Assembly: GCA_963921195.1 (NCBI GenBank)
Contig: OY992536.1
Location: 100,714,778 to 100,778,777 of the forward strand
Source: Pegoplata infirma
Lineage: Eukaryota; Arthropoda; Insecta; Diptera; Anthomyiidae
Reading direction: 5' to 3'
DNA: 64,000 nucleotides
The notes beneath the pieces are model-generated. The model was given only the letters and a program-made list of their open reading frames with translations. It had not been told where the DNA came from and made no database searches. The position numbers were made by a program, and so were the translations under genes. Below are positions 45,738-57,619 of the stretch, piece by piece (positions within the stretch are counted from its first letter, which is position 1; each line of letters begins with the position of its first letter).

Positions 45738-45755
45738 TGGCGCCCAACGTGGGGC
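45738..45755 (+). other. Exact tRNA-Lys primer-binding-site motif
   Basis: TGGCGCCCAACGTGGGGC, 18/18 to the complement of a fly tRNA-Lys 3' end, preceded by TTTTTTTAT. Such sites sit just inside the 5' LTR of gypsy-like retrotransposons. No gag/pol follows, so this is a remnant. Confidence 0.65.
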
Positions 45756-45861
45756 ATACACCCAAACGACATGGGTTATGGATTTGATTTAAAGAAAATT
45801 TAAAAATGAACTAGCACTATCAATCGATATCCTGAAATCGTTATCATCGATCCTTGTTTAC

Positions 45862-46155
45862 CCAGCAGAAATTTTGCGCCGATTAATGCGCAATAATGAT
45901 GCAGTCAAATCATGTGTCTTTGTCCAAACTCATTGGTTTTCATTCAAAAAGTGTTTAACACATTAAAAAGGTAAGCAAATGTGAAATTTTATCACAAAAT
46001 AATTTCATATTAGTTTTTTTTTAAAAAAATCTTAACAAAAAATTAAGAATGTTACCCCTTACTTTTACTGCATCCTCAAGAGCGCTCTTTGGATGCACTT
46101 CGGTATGCTATAAAAAGATGCTGTGTCGCCAAAATCTCGATTTATTTTTGCTGGG
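45862..46155. mobile_element. 294-bp MITE of the CCCAGCAAAA family, TA flanks
   Basis: Ends CCCAGCAGAAATTTTGC and ATTTATTTTTGCTGGG; TA immediately outside each end (45860-45861 and 46156-46157). Confidence 0.7.
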
Positions 46156-46323
46156 TATTGTTTGAAGTTTTCACGAAAGCAATCATTTTCTAGAGCACGT
46201 AGTTTTTTTTTATTTTAAATTATTAAAATATATTCTAGAATCTACTGCAATAGGAATTTTTTACCAAAAAAAATCTGGGACGTTATTGTTAACATGATGG
46301 AGGAATTATGAATTAATACAGAA

Positions 46324-46341
46324 TGGCGCCCAAGTGGGGGC
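46324..46341 (+). other. Degraded primer-binding-site motif
   Basis: TGGCGCCCAAGTGGGGGCC, a diverged version of the exact motif at 45738, preceded by AATACAGAA. Confidence 0.4.
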
Positions 46342-46359
46342 CAGTCGTAAAAACACATG

Positions 46360-48325
46360 ATAATTTAAATTTCTTTAAAAAAAAACATATCATCTCCTTA
46401 TGAAACAAAAAATTTTTAGTTTATTCTAAGTAAATATCATGTCAACAATACTAATTTGTGGAATTAAAAAAAAATTTCTAAAATTTCTAAAATCTACCAT
46501 TCACACATTCTATATATATTTTTTAATAAATCTTTCAAATCGTTTACCTTGAATATAAAATAATATTAATTCATAAATCTAATTCAACAAACAATTTAAT
46601 AATCTATATTTTTTAATACATAATTAAATAATTATTGATTTATTATATACTATGTTCTTACAAAAAACCAAAAATTCCACTCCATGGGTGTGAAATGAAT
46701 TAAAAACCAATATTATTTTTAAAGAATTTTCATTCTTAATTAAATGTTTACACTTTAATATCTTTGACAACCAATTAAATGAATCCAATCGTGAAATAAT
46801 ATTAACAAAATTTCATCGACAGTGTATAAAATAATAATTATCTCACTATAATTATAAACTAATTACAAAATTTTTTAACACCCAGAGGGCTTTTGAATAA
46901 TAAAACAACAAATAAACTACCAAATATAATTTAGTTAAAATAACACAAGTTTTTTTTTTTTTTGTTATTGTCCATTGTGCTCCATTAACATAAAATTCTC
47001 ATAGTTTAAATTTTGCTACGTATTGCCCACGTTGAATACAATTATTGCCCATGTAAAAACAGTGACACTCAACAAAATAGACAGACAAATAGACAAACAG
47101 ATGGACAGACATACAGGCAGGCAAACAAAAAATAATAATGTATTCGAGTATTCGAATAATAATATTAACCAACAATAAAGAAACTTTAAACAATTAAAAC
47201 AACAAAAGGTCTTTAACACATTAATTAAGCATCAATTATAAAAAACCACTAAATATGAGAATTTGTTTTATTATTATTTTTTCTATTTTTATTTTTTTTG
47301 TATTTTGTTTTGCTATTTAGATGTTAATTAGTTTAAACCACGTGTATAGAGTTAGTATTTACATAAAAAAATTAAAAAAAAAAATAATAATAATAATAAT
47401 AAAAAAAAATCATAATAGAGTAATTAGGGTAATCACTTTTTAATTTACATAGAAAATTTATGAGGTTTTAAAGGCAGTAAATAATTAATGTTTAAAAACA
47501 AAGATATGGAAAACACCTTATCTCTTAAAATTTAAGGGGGGATTAAACAAAAAAGACAGCCTTAATGTGAACAATTTTTAGTCAGATATAAAAAAAAAAT
47601 ATTTTTTTAAAATTTTGACCTAATAATGTTTTTAATGAATAAAGAAAAGTAAATGTTTCCACTTTTTAAGTTTACATTAGCAAAACTTACACTAAATATT
47701 AATATTTTACAAAAAAAATGCCTACGGTGTGTATCTACAAATCAAGAAAAATTTCATTAAAATCGCTTCAGTAGTTTTTGCTGTACAACTGTACAATTGA
47801 TTGGCAACCCTGGCAGTTCTAGTTGACCAAATATTGTGTAATAAAATTTAAAAAAATATTACGATAGTTCAGTTTAGTTGTTATTCGACCCTTTTACTAA
47901 TATAAATGATAGTAAATAATCAAGCTTTAGGTCTTTCTTTTATTTAAAAACTAGCTTACCATCCCGGTACTTCGTTACCGGTTGTATTGAATACCGAATA
48001 AGGATCGGGATAACTCTAACGATTTCAAAATAATTCCCCTACGTAGTCTTTGTTTTATTTTCTCTATTTACATTCAAATCTTTCATTAAATAATATCTCA
48101 ATAATTTAAACAATAATATTTGAATAATTTCGCTGGTACGTTATCATGTTCGTTCCAGTGAAAAAAGATATTGACAATTTTCGAGACCTTATATCGCAAT
48201 TTTGGATTTTGAGTGAATAAATATTTCAGTGAAAAAAGAAATTGGAAATAAGTTTGAGTGAACAAACATATAAAGAGAAAAAATATGGAGTAAAAAAAGT
48301 TAAATACGAAAAATTTAAGTAAAAA
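46360..48325. other. AT-rich upstream sequence, no gene
   Basis: About 2 kb rich in A/T runs. A (GACA)-type microsatellite lies at 47080-47129. A non-coding first exon of AdamTS-A could lie here or further right; nothing identifies it. Confidence 0.4.
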
Positions 48326-48984
48326 GTATCATTCCATATTGTTTTCTGCTCTATTCCATTTCGTTACCCGTTCTACTCCATTTCATTTCCAATTCCATCT
48401 CCTTTCGTTCCATATAAGTTTCATTTTAAAAGTACAAAAAACTATTTTTTACACCTCTAGAAACGTATTTTTTTTTTTAAATATTTACTAGAATATTTTT
48501 TTCACTGAAGGATCCTACATTTCAAAACTCAAACTTCTAAAGTTATTATAGGAACAAAAAAAGTACCAAAAGTACAATTTTTTACCCCCGTTAGAAACGA
48601 AATTTCCAAAAAGTACCTCGTCCAGAATGATTTTTCTTCAGCGATGGATCCTACATTCCATATTTCAATTTTCTAGAATCATTGTTTCAGCAAATATTAA
48701 AAGTACAAAAAGGATTTTACATTCTTAATTTTAAGTTTCTAGAACCATAACGATAGAAAATATCAAAAGTACCGAAAATACACTTTATTAGCTTTTTTAC
48801 CCCACTAAGAAGCGGAATTTCCATAACGTATTTCGCCCAGAATGTTTTTTTTTACCGAATTCTCCTACATTATAAATTTTAAGATTCTAGGACCATATTT
48901 TCAGTATATATAAAAACTTTCTATGAATTTTATTTCAGGAAATAAAAATGTACTAATAAAAAGTGTGCTTTAGGTACGTTTTAT

Positions 48985-49832
48985 AAAAGGTACTTTTTAT
49001 AAGAAGTTCTTTTTATAAAAGCTACTTTATATAAAAGGTACTCATTATAAAAGGGTACTTTTTATAAAAGGTACTTTTTATAAAAGGTACTTTTTATAAA
49101 AGGTACTTTTTATTAAAGGTACTTTTTATAAAAGGTACTTTTTATAAAAGGTACTTTTTATAAAAGGTACTTTTTATAAAAGGTACTTTTTATAAAAGGT
49201 ACTTTTTATAAAAGGTACTTTTTATAAAAGGTACTTTTTATAAAAGGTACTTTTTATAAAAAGTACATTTTATAAAAGGCAATTTTTATAAAAGGTACTT
49301 TTTATTAAAGGTACTTTTTATGAAAGGTACTTTTTATAAAAGGTACTTTTTATAAAAGGTACTTTTTATAAAAGGTACTTTTTATAAAAGGTACTTTTTA
49401 TAAAAGGTACTTTTTATAAAAGTTACTTTTTATAAAAGGTACTTTTTATAAAAGGTACTTTTTATAAAAGGTACTTTTTATAAAAAGTTCTTTTTATAAA
49501 AGGTACTTTTTATAAAAGGTACTTTTTATAAAAGGTACTTTTTATAAAAGGTACATTTTATAAAAGGTACTTTTTATAAAAGGTACTTTTTATAAAAGGT
49601 ACTTTTTATAAAAGGTACTTTTTATAAAAGGTACTTTTTATAAAAGGTACTTTTTATAAAAGGTACTTTTTATAAAAGGTACTTTTTATAAAAGGTACTT
49701 TTTATGAAAGGTACTTTTTATAAAAGGTACTTTTTATAAAAGGTACTTTTTATAAAAGGTACTTTTTATAAAAGGTACTTTTTATAAAAGGTACTTTTTA
49801 TAAAAGGTACTTTTTATAAAAGGTACTTTTTT
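48985..49832. repeat. 16-bp satellite, about 52 copies
   Basis: Tandem GGTACTTTTTATAAAA with few changes over about 840 bp. Its sequence is the commonest motif of the surrounding repeat family (GGTACTTTTTATA). Each unit contains the self-complementary TTTTATAAAA and GTAC. Confidence 0.97.
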
Positions 49833-50259
49833 AATTTCAAAAAATCCTTGTTCCAAAAAGTTTTATTTCACTAATGGATCCTACATTCCAAATATCAAGT
49901 GTCTAAGATCATTATTTTAGAATATAAAAAAAATACCAAAAATCGCCCCTTTACCCCCCTATAAAACGCAATTTCCAAAAAGTATTTTTTTCAGAATGTT
50001 TTTCTCTGCAGGATTCTGCATCCCAAATTTCCAGTTCATATGCCCATTATTTTAAAAAATAACAAAAGGTACTAAAAGTACACTTTTTACCTTTTTGACC
50101 CCCTTTGATACCAAATTTTCAAAATTTGTTTTTTTCAGCAGAGGATCCTCCATTCCAAATTTCAAGTGTGTGTGACCATTATTTCAGTAAATAAAAAAAA
50201 GGGACCAAAAGTACACTTTTTTACCCATTTTACCCCCGTAGAACCAACATTGGCAGCCT

Positions 50260-50422
50260 TAGTGAATCTTTTTCCCGCGATTACCGAAATTTATTTCAAC
50301 CAACAGAAGCTAAATTTTCAAAAAAAAAATTGGTTAACGCAACTGAAAATTTCGGTTGTTGTAATAAAATAAAGCAGTTGGCTCCAAATTCGGCTGGCAC
50401 AATTTAACTGTTTTCTCTGTGT
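50260..50422. mobile_element. Left-truncated copy of the 225-bp MITE
   Basis: CGATTACCGAAATTTATTTC ... AATTCGGCTGGCACAATTTAA + CTGTTTTCTCTGTG, followed by TA. The left terminal repeat is missing. Confidence 0.75.
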
Positions 50423-50771
50423 AGAATCATCATTGGCTCAAATCCAGCCTTAGTGGATCTATATTCCAGGAGGTAAACATACACAGAGAAAAAAAAATTT
50501 TCAATACAATTAATTTCATTGTTATTACAATTAAACATTTAATTGAAACTGAGCCTACATTGGATTTTGTCAATACAACATTGACTTTTGTAACTTTTTA
50601 AAAAATATCAACTCGTTTTTGTCAATTAAATTCATTGTTGTATCAACAATGAAATTAATTGAAAAGTTTGTAATAAATTATATTAACGGAAATAAACATG
50701 CTTTAATGTCATTTTATTGAAAAAAATCTAAAAATAGAACAAAAAAAAATAAAAAAAAAAAAAAAAACATT

Positions 50772-50837
50772 AGCCGGCAGCTGGAATCGAACCCGCAACG
50801 AACATGATACCAGTCTAGCACACTACCACCGTGTTAT
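50772..50837 (-). repeat. tRNA-like unit 1
   Basis: Minus strand CACGGTGGTAGTGTGCTAGAC, then B-box-like GCGGGTTCGATTCCAGC and a CTGCCGGC end. Shape as in tRNA-derived SINEs; no complete cloverleaf. Confidence 0.6.
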
Positions 50838-50952
50838 TCCTTGTATATATTTGTAATTGACTATACGCGTATATTAAAGGAAATAAACCGGTTTTAATGT
50901 TATTTTATTTAAAAATAATATAAAAAACTAAAAAAAAAAAAAAAAAAACATC

Positions 50953-51020
50953 TAGCGGCAGCTGGATTCGAACCGGCAACTAGCATGGTACGAGTCTAGC
51001 ACACTACCACCGTGCTATTT
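50953..51020 (-). repeat. tRNA-like unit 2
   Basis: Repeats unit 1 about 180 bp further on: GCACGGTGGTAGTGTGCTAG and CCGGTTCGAATCCAGC. Confidence 0.6.
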
Positions 51021-51121
51021 CTCATATATATTGTACTTGACTTAACGCGTATAAAAGGTGTTGCAGAATAGCAAAACAAAAATAATTTAAAATAAAAAAA
51101 AAATAAAAATAAAAAAATGTT

Positions 51122-51188
51122 TCCGCCAGCTGGCAGCGAACCCGGAATGTTCATCATTTGAGTCTAGCACACTACCACCGAGCTATCG
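51122..51188 (-). repeat. tRNA-like unit 3
   Basis: Third copy, about 170 bp on: CTCGGTGGTAGTGTGCTAGA and CCGGGTTCGCTGCCAGC (degenerate B box). Confidence 0.55.
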
Positions 51189-51944
51189 TCACATATATTT
51201 GAGCGTCATTAAATGAATTTATAAAGTGTCTGTGTTATTAATGCGCTTTTTCTGCATTTTTTAACAATGATTTTAATTGATACATTTAATTGGAAATTAA
51301 ATTGGATTTTTGTCACATTAACTATATACATTATTGATACAATTAAAAACGTTGTTGAACTGGAAGTTAGTTGCTAACAATTTGTTTTGTTACTTTTGAT
51401 TTCACGATATTTTTTTCTGTGTACAGTCCAAATTTCAAGTCTCTATGACCATTATTTCAGGAGATACAAAAAGTACTAAAAGTACAGTTTTTTACCCTTT
51501 TTACCGCCTTAGAATCAACATTGGCAAAAGTCCAGCCCTATTGGATCTATATTCTGGGGTGTGAACATACAGTCCAAATTTCAAGCCTCTATGATCATTC
51601 TTTCATGAGATATAAATAGTACCAAAAGTACAATTTTTTACCCTTTTTACCCCCTTAGAATCAACATTGGAAAAACTCCAGCCATAGTGGATCTATATTG
51701 CGGGAGGTGAACATACATGACCATTGTATCGGGAGATATAAAAAGTACCAAAAGTACAGTTTTTTACCCTTTTTACCCCCTTAGAATCAACATTGGCAAA
51801 AATCCAGCCTTAGGATCTATATTCCGGGAGGTGAACCTACAGTCCAAATTTCAAGTCTCTAGCTTCAGCGGTTTGGGCTGGGCGATGATGAGTCAGTCAG
51901 TCAGTCACATTACTCTTTTACTCTTTTATATATACAGATATTTT

Positions 51945-52125
51945 TTATTTCATTCTTCCAATATTTCATTATTTATTGAATAACATCATCAGGGACAATA
52001 CAAAAAATTCGAATAAGCTAGTGCGTTGCTGTTGATTCAACGCACTAGCTTATAAGAAATTTGCGTACTGTCCCTGATGATGTTATTCAATAAATAACGA
52101 AATATTGGAGGAATTAAATAAAGAA
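51945..52125. mobile_element. Near-perfect hairpin MITE
   Basis: CCAATATTTCATTATTTATT, TGAATAACATCATCAGGGAC and AAGCTAGTGCGTTG pair with their complements after a loop at GTTGATTC. The outer arm is AATATTTC/GAAATATTGG. Confidence 0.75.
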
Positions 52126-52374
52126 GATTTTTATTAATATTACGATAGTTTGTCTTTCAAATAAAAAAGAAAAACATAATTTGTAAATATTGCGTATTTA
52201 TTTTTTTTAAGCTGTTTAAAAGTTCTTAACATTAAGTTTGTTTGTTTAGTTCCAAACCTCTTAAAAATTTTTATTACAAATAATTTATTTCGTGTTAAAA
52301 GTTTTTTTTTTTTAATTTTAATTAAAATTACCAAAACAATCTGCTGTTTTTTTTTTTTTTTTTAATTTAAATAA

Positions 52375-53591
52375 CACTGCGGAACACTAAAAAATAAACA
52401 AGAGTTACGACCATCATTTCTATATATTTCGGACATGCTGATTCGAATGGCGTACTCCGTTTTTCGATGTATGGTACAGTTTTCTTGCAAAATGTCGTTA
52501 AAGATTTGCTGATTTCGAGCCAGCTTTTTAACAAAAAAATTTGCAAAGTTAATGATTTTTAAAATGTATGGCATGGAAAACAAAGATTATATCTTATAGC
52601 AATATTTCTTATGCTAATTTGGTTTAAATCTTTTCATCTTAAGCCCTTAAATTCGCGAATTTCTTAATTTTTTTAGGTTTTCGCGAATTTAACCGCCAAA
52701 TTGGTCTTTGATAAAAAACTTGCTTTTAGTGAATCAAAGAGGCATCCCTTACAATACGAATAGTGGACAAAAAACTGCTATGTTATATGGACCATCATGA
52801 TGAAAATCGCGAAAAACCGTTTTTTGTATATGGCAGCATTACTTTACGAGATGATTTAAGGCTCCATCTTTTAGAATATAATGTGGTAACCTTAAACAAC
52901 TAACTGACAAAAAATTTGGCCAAAAAAGTTTTCATTTGCGAAAGTTATCTTAACAAAAACTATTATTTCAGTGTTTGCCATACAATAATTATAGTTTTTG
53001 TTAAGATAACTTTTGCAAATGAAAACTTTTTTGGCCAAATTTTTGGTCAGTTAGTTGTTTAGGGTTACCACATTATATACTAAAAGATGGAGCCTTAAAT
53101 CATCTCGTAAAGTGATGCTGCCATATACAAAAAAAACGGGTTTTCGCGATTTTCATCATGATGGTCCATATAACATAACAGTTTTTTGTCCACTATTCGT
53201 ATTGTAAGGGATGCCTCTTTGATTCACTAAAAGCAAGTTTTTTATCAAAGACCAATTTGGCGGTTAATTTCGCGAAAACCTCAAAAAATGAAGAAATTCG
53301 CGAACTTAAGGGCTTAAGATGAAAAGATTTAAACCAAATTAGCATAAGAAATATTGCTACAAGTCATATCTTTGTTTTCCATGCCATAAAATTTAAAAAT
53401 CATTAACATTGCAACTTTTTTTGTTAAAAAACTGGCTCGAAATCAGCAAATCTTTAATGACATTTTGCAAGAAAACTGTACCATACATCGAAAAACGGAG
53501 TACGCCATTGAAATCAGCATGTCTCAAATGTATAGAAACGTTGGTCACACCTCTTGTTTTCTAAAATAGTGGTCAGTTTTGTCACGCAGTG
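52375..53591. mobile_element. Palindrome with two approximately 600-bp arms, very similar
   Basis: Ends CACTGCGGAACAC and TTGTCACGCAGTG. Centre near 52980. Arms pair almost throughout (for example GGCATCCCTTACAATACGAA with TTCGTATTGTAAGGGATGCC, and GGTCCATATAACATAACAG). Right flank TAATT recurs beside two other CACTG-ended elements downstream. No ORF with domain character. Confidence 0.85.
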
Positions 53592-54325
53592 TAATTCTTT
53601 ATTTTAGGATTTTCAATTTCACAAAAATTAAAAAAAATAAAAAAAATCACCTTAAAAAAACTTAGAACATTTTCCGAAAAAAAGTCAACAGACTTCTTCT
53701 GTAAAGTAACAAAACAATCTGAACAAAAATATGTTGAAATTCAAAAAAAGAAAAATTTCTATTATTTTCTAAAACTAAATGACAGAGAATTTACTTAAAA
53801 TACCTATTTCAGCAAAAAATCTGCTTAAAGTTTGCAAATTTAAATTGAAAGTAATTTTACAGATTATTTTGACAGAGCTTTTCTTTTTAGTGTACAATTG
53901 AATATTTTTGCAGTTCAATCATTTTTTTACAAACTTTAAACCCAACTTTTATACGATTAGTGAATGCCCTTAATGCAAGTTAACCGATTCAATTTTGTTA
54001 TATAATTTTTCTCGGTCTGTATATTATTTAAGTAAACTCAACAACAAAATTGTGTTATATTAGTTTAGTAAATACAAATTAATGCGTGAGTAGTATTAAA
54101 TGTTATTGTGGTTAAGAAAACAAAATTTTTTTCACATCATTTACAAATACTTAAATTATGTAGTACAATTTTTTTTAATGGGCTATTAGGTGAACTTCAA
54201 AGACTGGCATATTGAAATAACTACACTGAAAAGAAAAACGCTATCAAAACTATGTAAAAGGACTTTTTTTTAAAATCAACCAGTTTTAAGGAAAAAAAAA
54301 AAATCTTCAGCATTTACAGATGTTA
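53592..54325. other. AT-rich upstream sequence, nothing recognised
   Basis: No feature beyond short A/T runs. Confidence 0.4.
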
Positions 54326-54463
54326 TTCGTAAAAGAGCAATTGTAATTCGAAAAAGATCAATTGTAGTTCGAAAAAGATCAATTGTAATTTTGAAATGAT
54401 CAAGGGTAATTCGAAAAAGATCAATTTCAATTGTAATTCGGAAAAGATCACTTTTAATTCGAA

Positions 54464-55672
54464 CAAGTAAAAAAGTTAAATTCGGCCTTGCCAAATGTAG
54501 TGATACCCTCCACAATTTCAAAAAGATTATTGCCAAAAACTTTAATTAAAAGGAAATTACTTTTGAAAAAAAAAAAAAATTTGAAAAAAAAAAATTCCGC
54601 AAAAAAAATTTTGGTAAAAAAAAATCCGCGATTTTTTTCTTTTTTTTTGTCAAAAAATATGTTCGTACTTGTTTAAATACAATTTGGTGTTCAATTATGT
54701 TCACATATGTCAACCAGAAGCCGAATTAAAGCATTTTGTACTTTTAGGTTATGTTGAATGTACTGAAATTTTTGAGGTGTGCTTATATTTTCGTTCATAA
54801 CTTTTGCACCGCTGAACCAATATCGCTCAAATGCAACACCAAAGTTCTCGGGAGAACTTCCAATAAATATGCTAGCAAGGGAAGTATCTCAACCCTTATG
54901 AACCGATTTGCCTGAAACTTAAAATATATATAAAAGAGACAATTCTAAGGTTAGGGTGTCTCGGCTTATCGGCCATATCGTGGATTTAGGGGTTCAAAAC
55001 ATGGGTCAAAAAATGGCGAAAAAATCGTTTTTTGGATTTTTCAGCCATTTCTTTTTAAGAAACTGTATGATGTTTTCATATGAGAAGAAAGGTTTCTTTA
55101 ATGCCTATCCAATGGTGTTATAACCTTGTAAAAATTCGGCTTCTTTAAATATTTTTTTCAGGAAAATGTGTAAATTTTGGGGGGTATTTATGTGAAGACA
55201 TAGACTTACGATATCCATATAAATAAGAAATAATCTTTATTAAATTTAACTCGACACCTATTTTTGCCCTAGACGATATTCCTGTTAGTTCGGAAGTTAT
55301 CAAATTTTTCCCGAAGGTCCAAATGGTTTCATAAGGGGATAACGAAATTTTTAAACACCGATATGGCCGATAAGCCGAGACACCCCAACCTTAAAATCGT
55401 CTCTTTAATATAAATTTTAAGTTTCAGGCAAATCGGTTCATAAGGGTTGAGATACTTCCCTTGTAAGTGTCAGTCATCTCTGTGCAATATTTTGTCCGTG
55501 ATAGCATTTTCCACAGACAGACGGACAGACGGACATCGCTAGAATGTCTTAAAATCGATCGGGCATCATGAATATATATACTTTATGGGGTCCCAGACCG
55601 ATATCTCGATGAGTTACAAACGGAATGACAAACTTATATATACCCTCTATCACTAAGTGTAGGGTATAATAA
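54464..55672 (-). mobile_element. DINE-1/Helentron-like copy holding a TA MITE
   Basis: CAAGTAAAAAAGTTAAATTC at one end and CACTAAGTGTAGGGTATAAT at the other; internal ACAGACAGACGGACAGACGG and ATATATACTTTATGGGGTCC. Gives the empty site for the LINE in the 3.6-kb copy. Confidence 0.65.
54875..55463. mobile_element. 589-bp TIR MITE with TA duplication
   Basis: Ends GCAAGGGAAGTATCTCAACC and its near-complement GGTTGAGATACTTCCCTTG; terminal inverted repeats about 105 bp long. TA at 54873-54874 and 55464-55465. The DINE-like copy at 3.8 kb shows the unoccupied site (minus strand ATGTTAAGTTTCAGT). Confidence 0.88.
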
Positions 55673-56747
55673 AAAGATTAATTATAATTCGAAAAAGATC
55701 AATTATAATTTGAAAAAGATCAATTATAATTCGAAAAAGATCAATTGTAATTCTAAGATTGCAAATGTAAATCGTAAAAGAATAATTGTAATTCGAAAAA
55801 GATCAATTGTAATTCGAAAAAGATCAATAAAAATTCGAAAAACATCAATAAAAATTCGAAAAAGATCAATTATAATTCGAAAAAGGTACATTTTTATTAG
55901 TAAAAAATCAATTGCTCTTTCAATAAGTATACCCCATATATGTTATTACACTCGAAAATATAAACATTTGCAACAACACCAAACCAATCATATTGTTTTA
56001 GCCAATGGTAATCATACGTAAATCTGTTTCTAATAATTTTTTTTGTTGGTTATTTGACATTCGTGATCAAACTACGTTTTCGTCTTCTAATTCTCAATGG
56101 GAGTCGAGTCGAATATGTATTAATATTTTAGAAATTTGTCATTTAAACATTAGAAATTTGTCACTTAAATTCCTTTGCTACATGAAGTATAGAGTTTTTA
56201 TATTTGCTAAATAATCTTGACAATAAAATCTGACAAATTCCGAAACACGTGTCGTTAAGTCTTGCAAAAATGAGCAACATAAATAAATTTGAAACAGAAA
56301 ATAACACTGTGCTAGTCGCAAGAATTAACAAGCTGGGCACCCTGCTGGTAAAGCTAATTCGGGTACGCTTAATTCAATGGTGCTAGACATTTTTCGAAGT
56401 TAGCGCTCGTATTCGCGATATTTGCGATTTAAAATTGTAAAGCTAAAGTACAACAAAAATTAAAATTTTATGCTTTTGGGATAGTTTTTAAATATAAATT
56501 TAATAAATGCATAGTTTTTTTCGCTAAAAAAAAATTCCCGCGAAAAAGAAAATAAACGGGGAAAAAACGCCAAAAAAGTTTTTTCGAAAAATTTTGTGTC
56601 TGCAATGTATCGTATTCTACACATTTTCATAAAATAATAGCAAAATAAAAAAAAATTTCGAAAAAAAATTTCGTGAAAAAAAATCGCAAAAAAAAAAATT
56701 CAGCTAATATTTTTTTTTTTTTTTTGTATATTCAAAAGAGTTTAGAT

Positions 56748-57619
56748 CAGCGGTTACCAACCTTTTTGGCTCGCGTACCCCTTATTGTAAATTTTATCAG
56801 CCGCGTACCCCCGAACGAGTTTTTTGTTTTCGTTAAAAAAACTGTACATATAAATATTGGAGTAAATTTTGAAATGATTTAGGGGAGATCAAACAGATTT
56901 AGGGGAGATCAAAACAATGGTGAAACTTTTTTTGAAAAAAGGTTCGCTCCTTGGGGTGGTTCAATGCATCTGAAAAAGCGAATTATGAGCTGATTTTTCT
57001 GCAGAGCAAAATCGGCTAAAAATGTTGCAAATCTAATTTCACCAGTCAATTCTACACCACAAAATAAAACAACGGACGTTTTTTGAACTCTTAAAAAAAG
57101 TTCCAAAAATTAATGTTTTTAATTTTTTTTAATGTTTTTATTTAATACGAGGGCAGATCAATAATTCCGTGACTTTTCGAATGAAACACCCTCGTATATA
57201 CAATAAAAGTTCATTTTGAGCTTAACAAAATGGTACCAAAATTTCCACTCTATCACAACCCGTCTCAAAAATGTCCAAAAACGAGTTTTTGAGAACTTTG
57301 ACAAACCTGACATCATAGAAAAATTTGGGAACCATATTCGGAATCAGCATCCAAAGGTTAATCAAAAACTAGTGGTCATATCTCAAAATATTATTCAAAA
57401 ATATCGCAAAAATGCTCTCTAAAAATAAGTTTTTTTGTGAACTTTGACCTCAACTTTCATAAAAACCTGACGTTATGGAAAACTTTGGAAGCCAGATGCG
57501 GAACCAGCATTGAGATGATAATCTGTATCGAATGTCCAAATTACTAAACTTTTACGTACCCCCGCGGTCAGTTTCGCGTACCATCTAGTGGTACGCGTAC
57601 CATAGGTTGGTAACCGCTG
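56748..57619. mobile_element. Non-autonomous hAT element, 872 bp, 8-bp duplication
   Basis: CAGCGGTTACCAACCT at the left and AGGTTGGTAACCGCTG at the right, perfect 16-bp inverted repeats. GTTTAGAT is duplicated exactly at 56740-56747 and 57620-57627. No transposase frame. Subterminal CGCGTACC motifs recur at both ends. Confidence 0.95.
57147..57199. mobile_element. Tiny mariner-like relic
   Basis: TACGAGGGCAGATCAATAAT ... ACACCCTCGTATA: a TACGAGGG inverted end pair about 50 bp apart, as left by an internally deleted mariner-type element. Confidence 0.4.

Larger units (their letters stand above)
50482..51421. mobile_element. 940-bp TA-target MITE carrying three tRNA-like units
   Basis: Ends CACAGAGAAAAAAAAATTT and ATTTTTTTCTGTG, with TA on both sides (50480-50481 and 51422-51423). 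The parent unit at 51570 reads GAACATACAGTCCAAATTTC, the empty site. Holds the tRNA-like units at 50772, 50953 and 51122. Confidence 0.8.
48330..51906 (-). repeat. Copy C of the 'GGTACTTTTTATA' repeat family, expanded by insertions
   Basis: Same two ends as copy B, in reverse: ATTCCATTTCGTTACCCG at 48355 and TTCAGCGGTTTGGGCTGGGC ... TGATGAGTCAGTCAGTCAG at about 51905. Contains the 16-bp satellite and MITEs as separate insertions or expansions. Confidence 0.75.
54328..55915. repeat. 21-bp tandem array split by a DINE-like element
   Basis: AATTCGAAAAAGATCAATTGT units at 54328-54463 and again at 55673-55915, same orientation on both sides. The 1.2 kb between is the DINE-like copy. Confidence 0.85.

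Noticed and set aside
48985..49832. CRISPR-like array
   Set aside because: Units are contiguous with no unique spacers, and the DNA is eukaryotic; it is a satellite.
50772..51188. Three tRNA genes
   Set aside because: B-box and A-box-like parts are present, but acceptor strands do not pair and the copies sit in tandem inside a MITE; they were called tRNA-like repeats.
55710..56021. 103-codon frame rich in RKRSI repeats
   Set aside because: Same cause: the 21-bp array translated.
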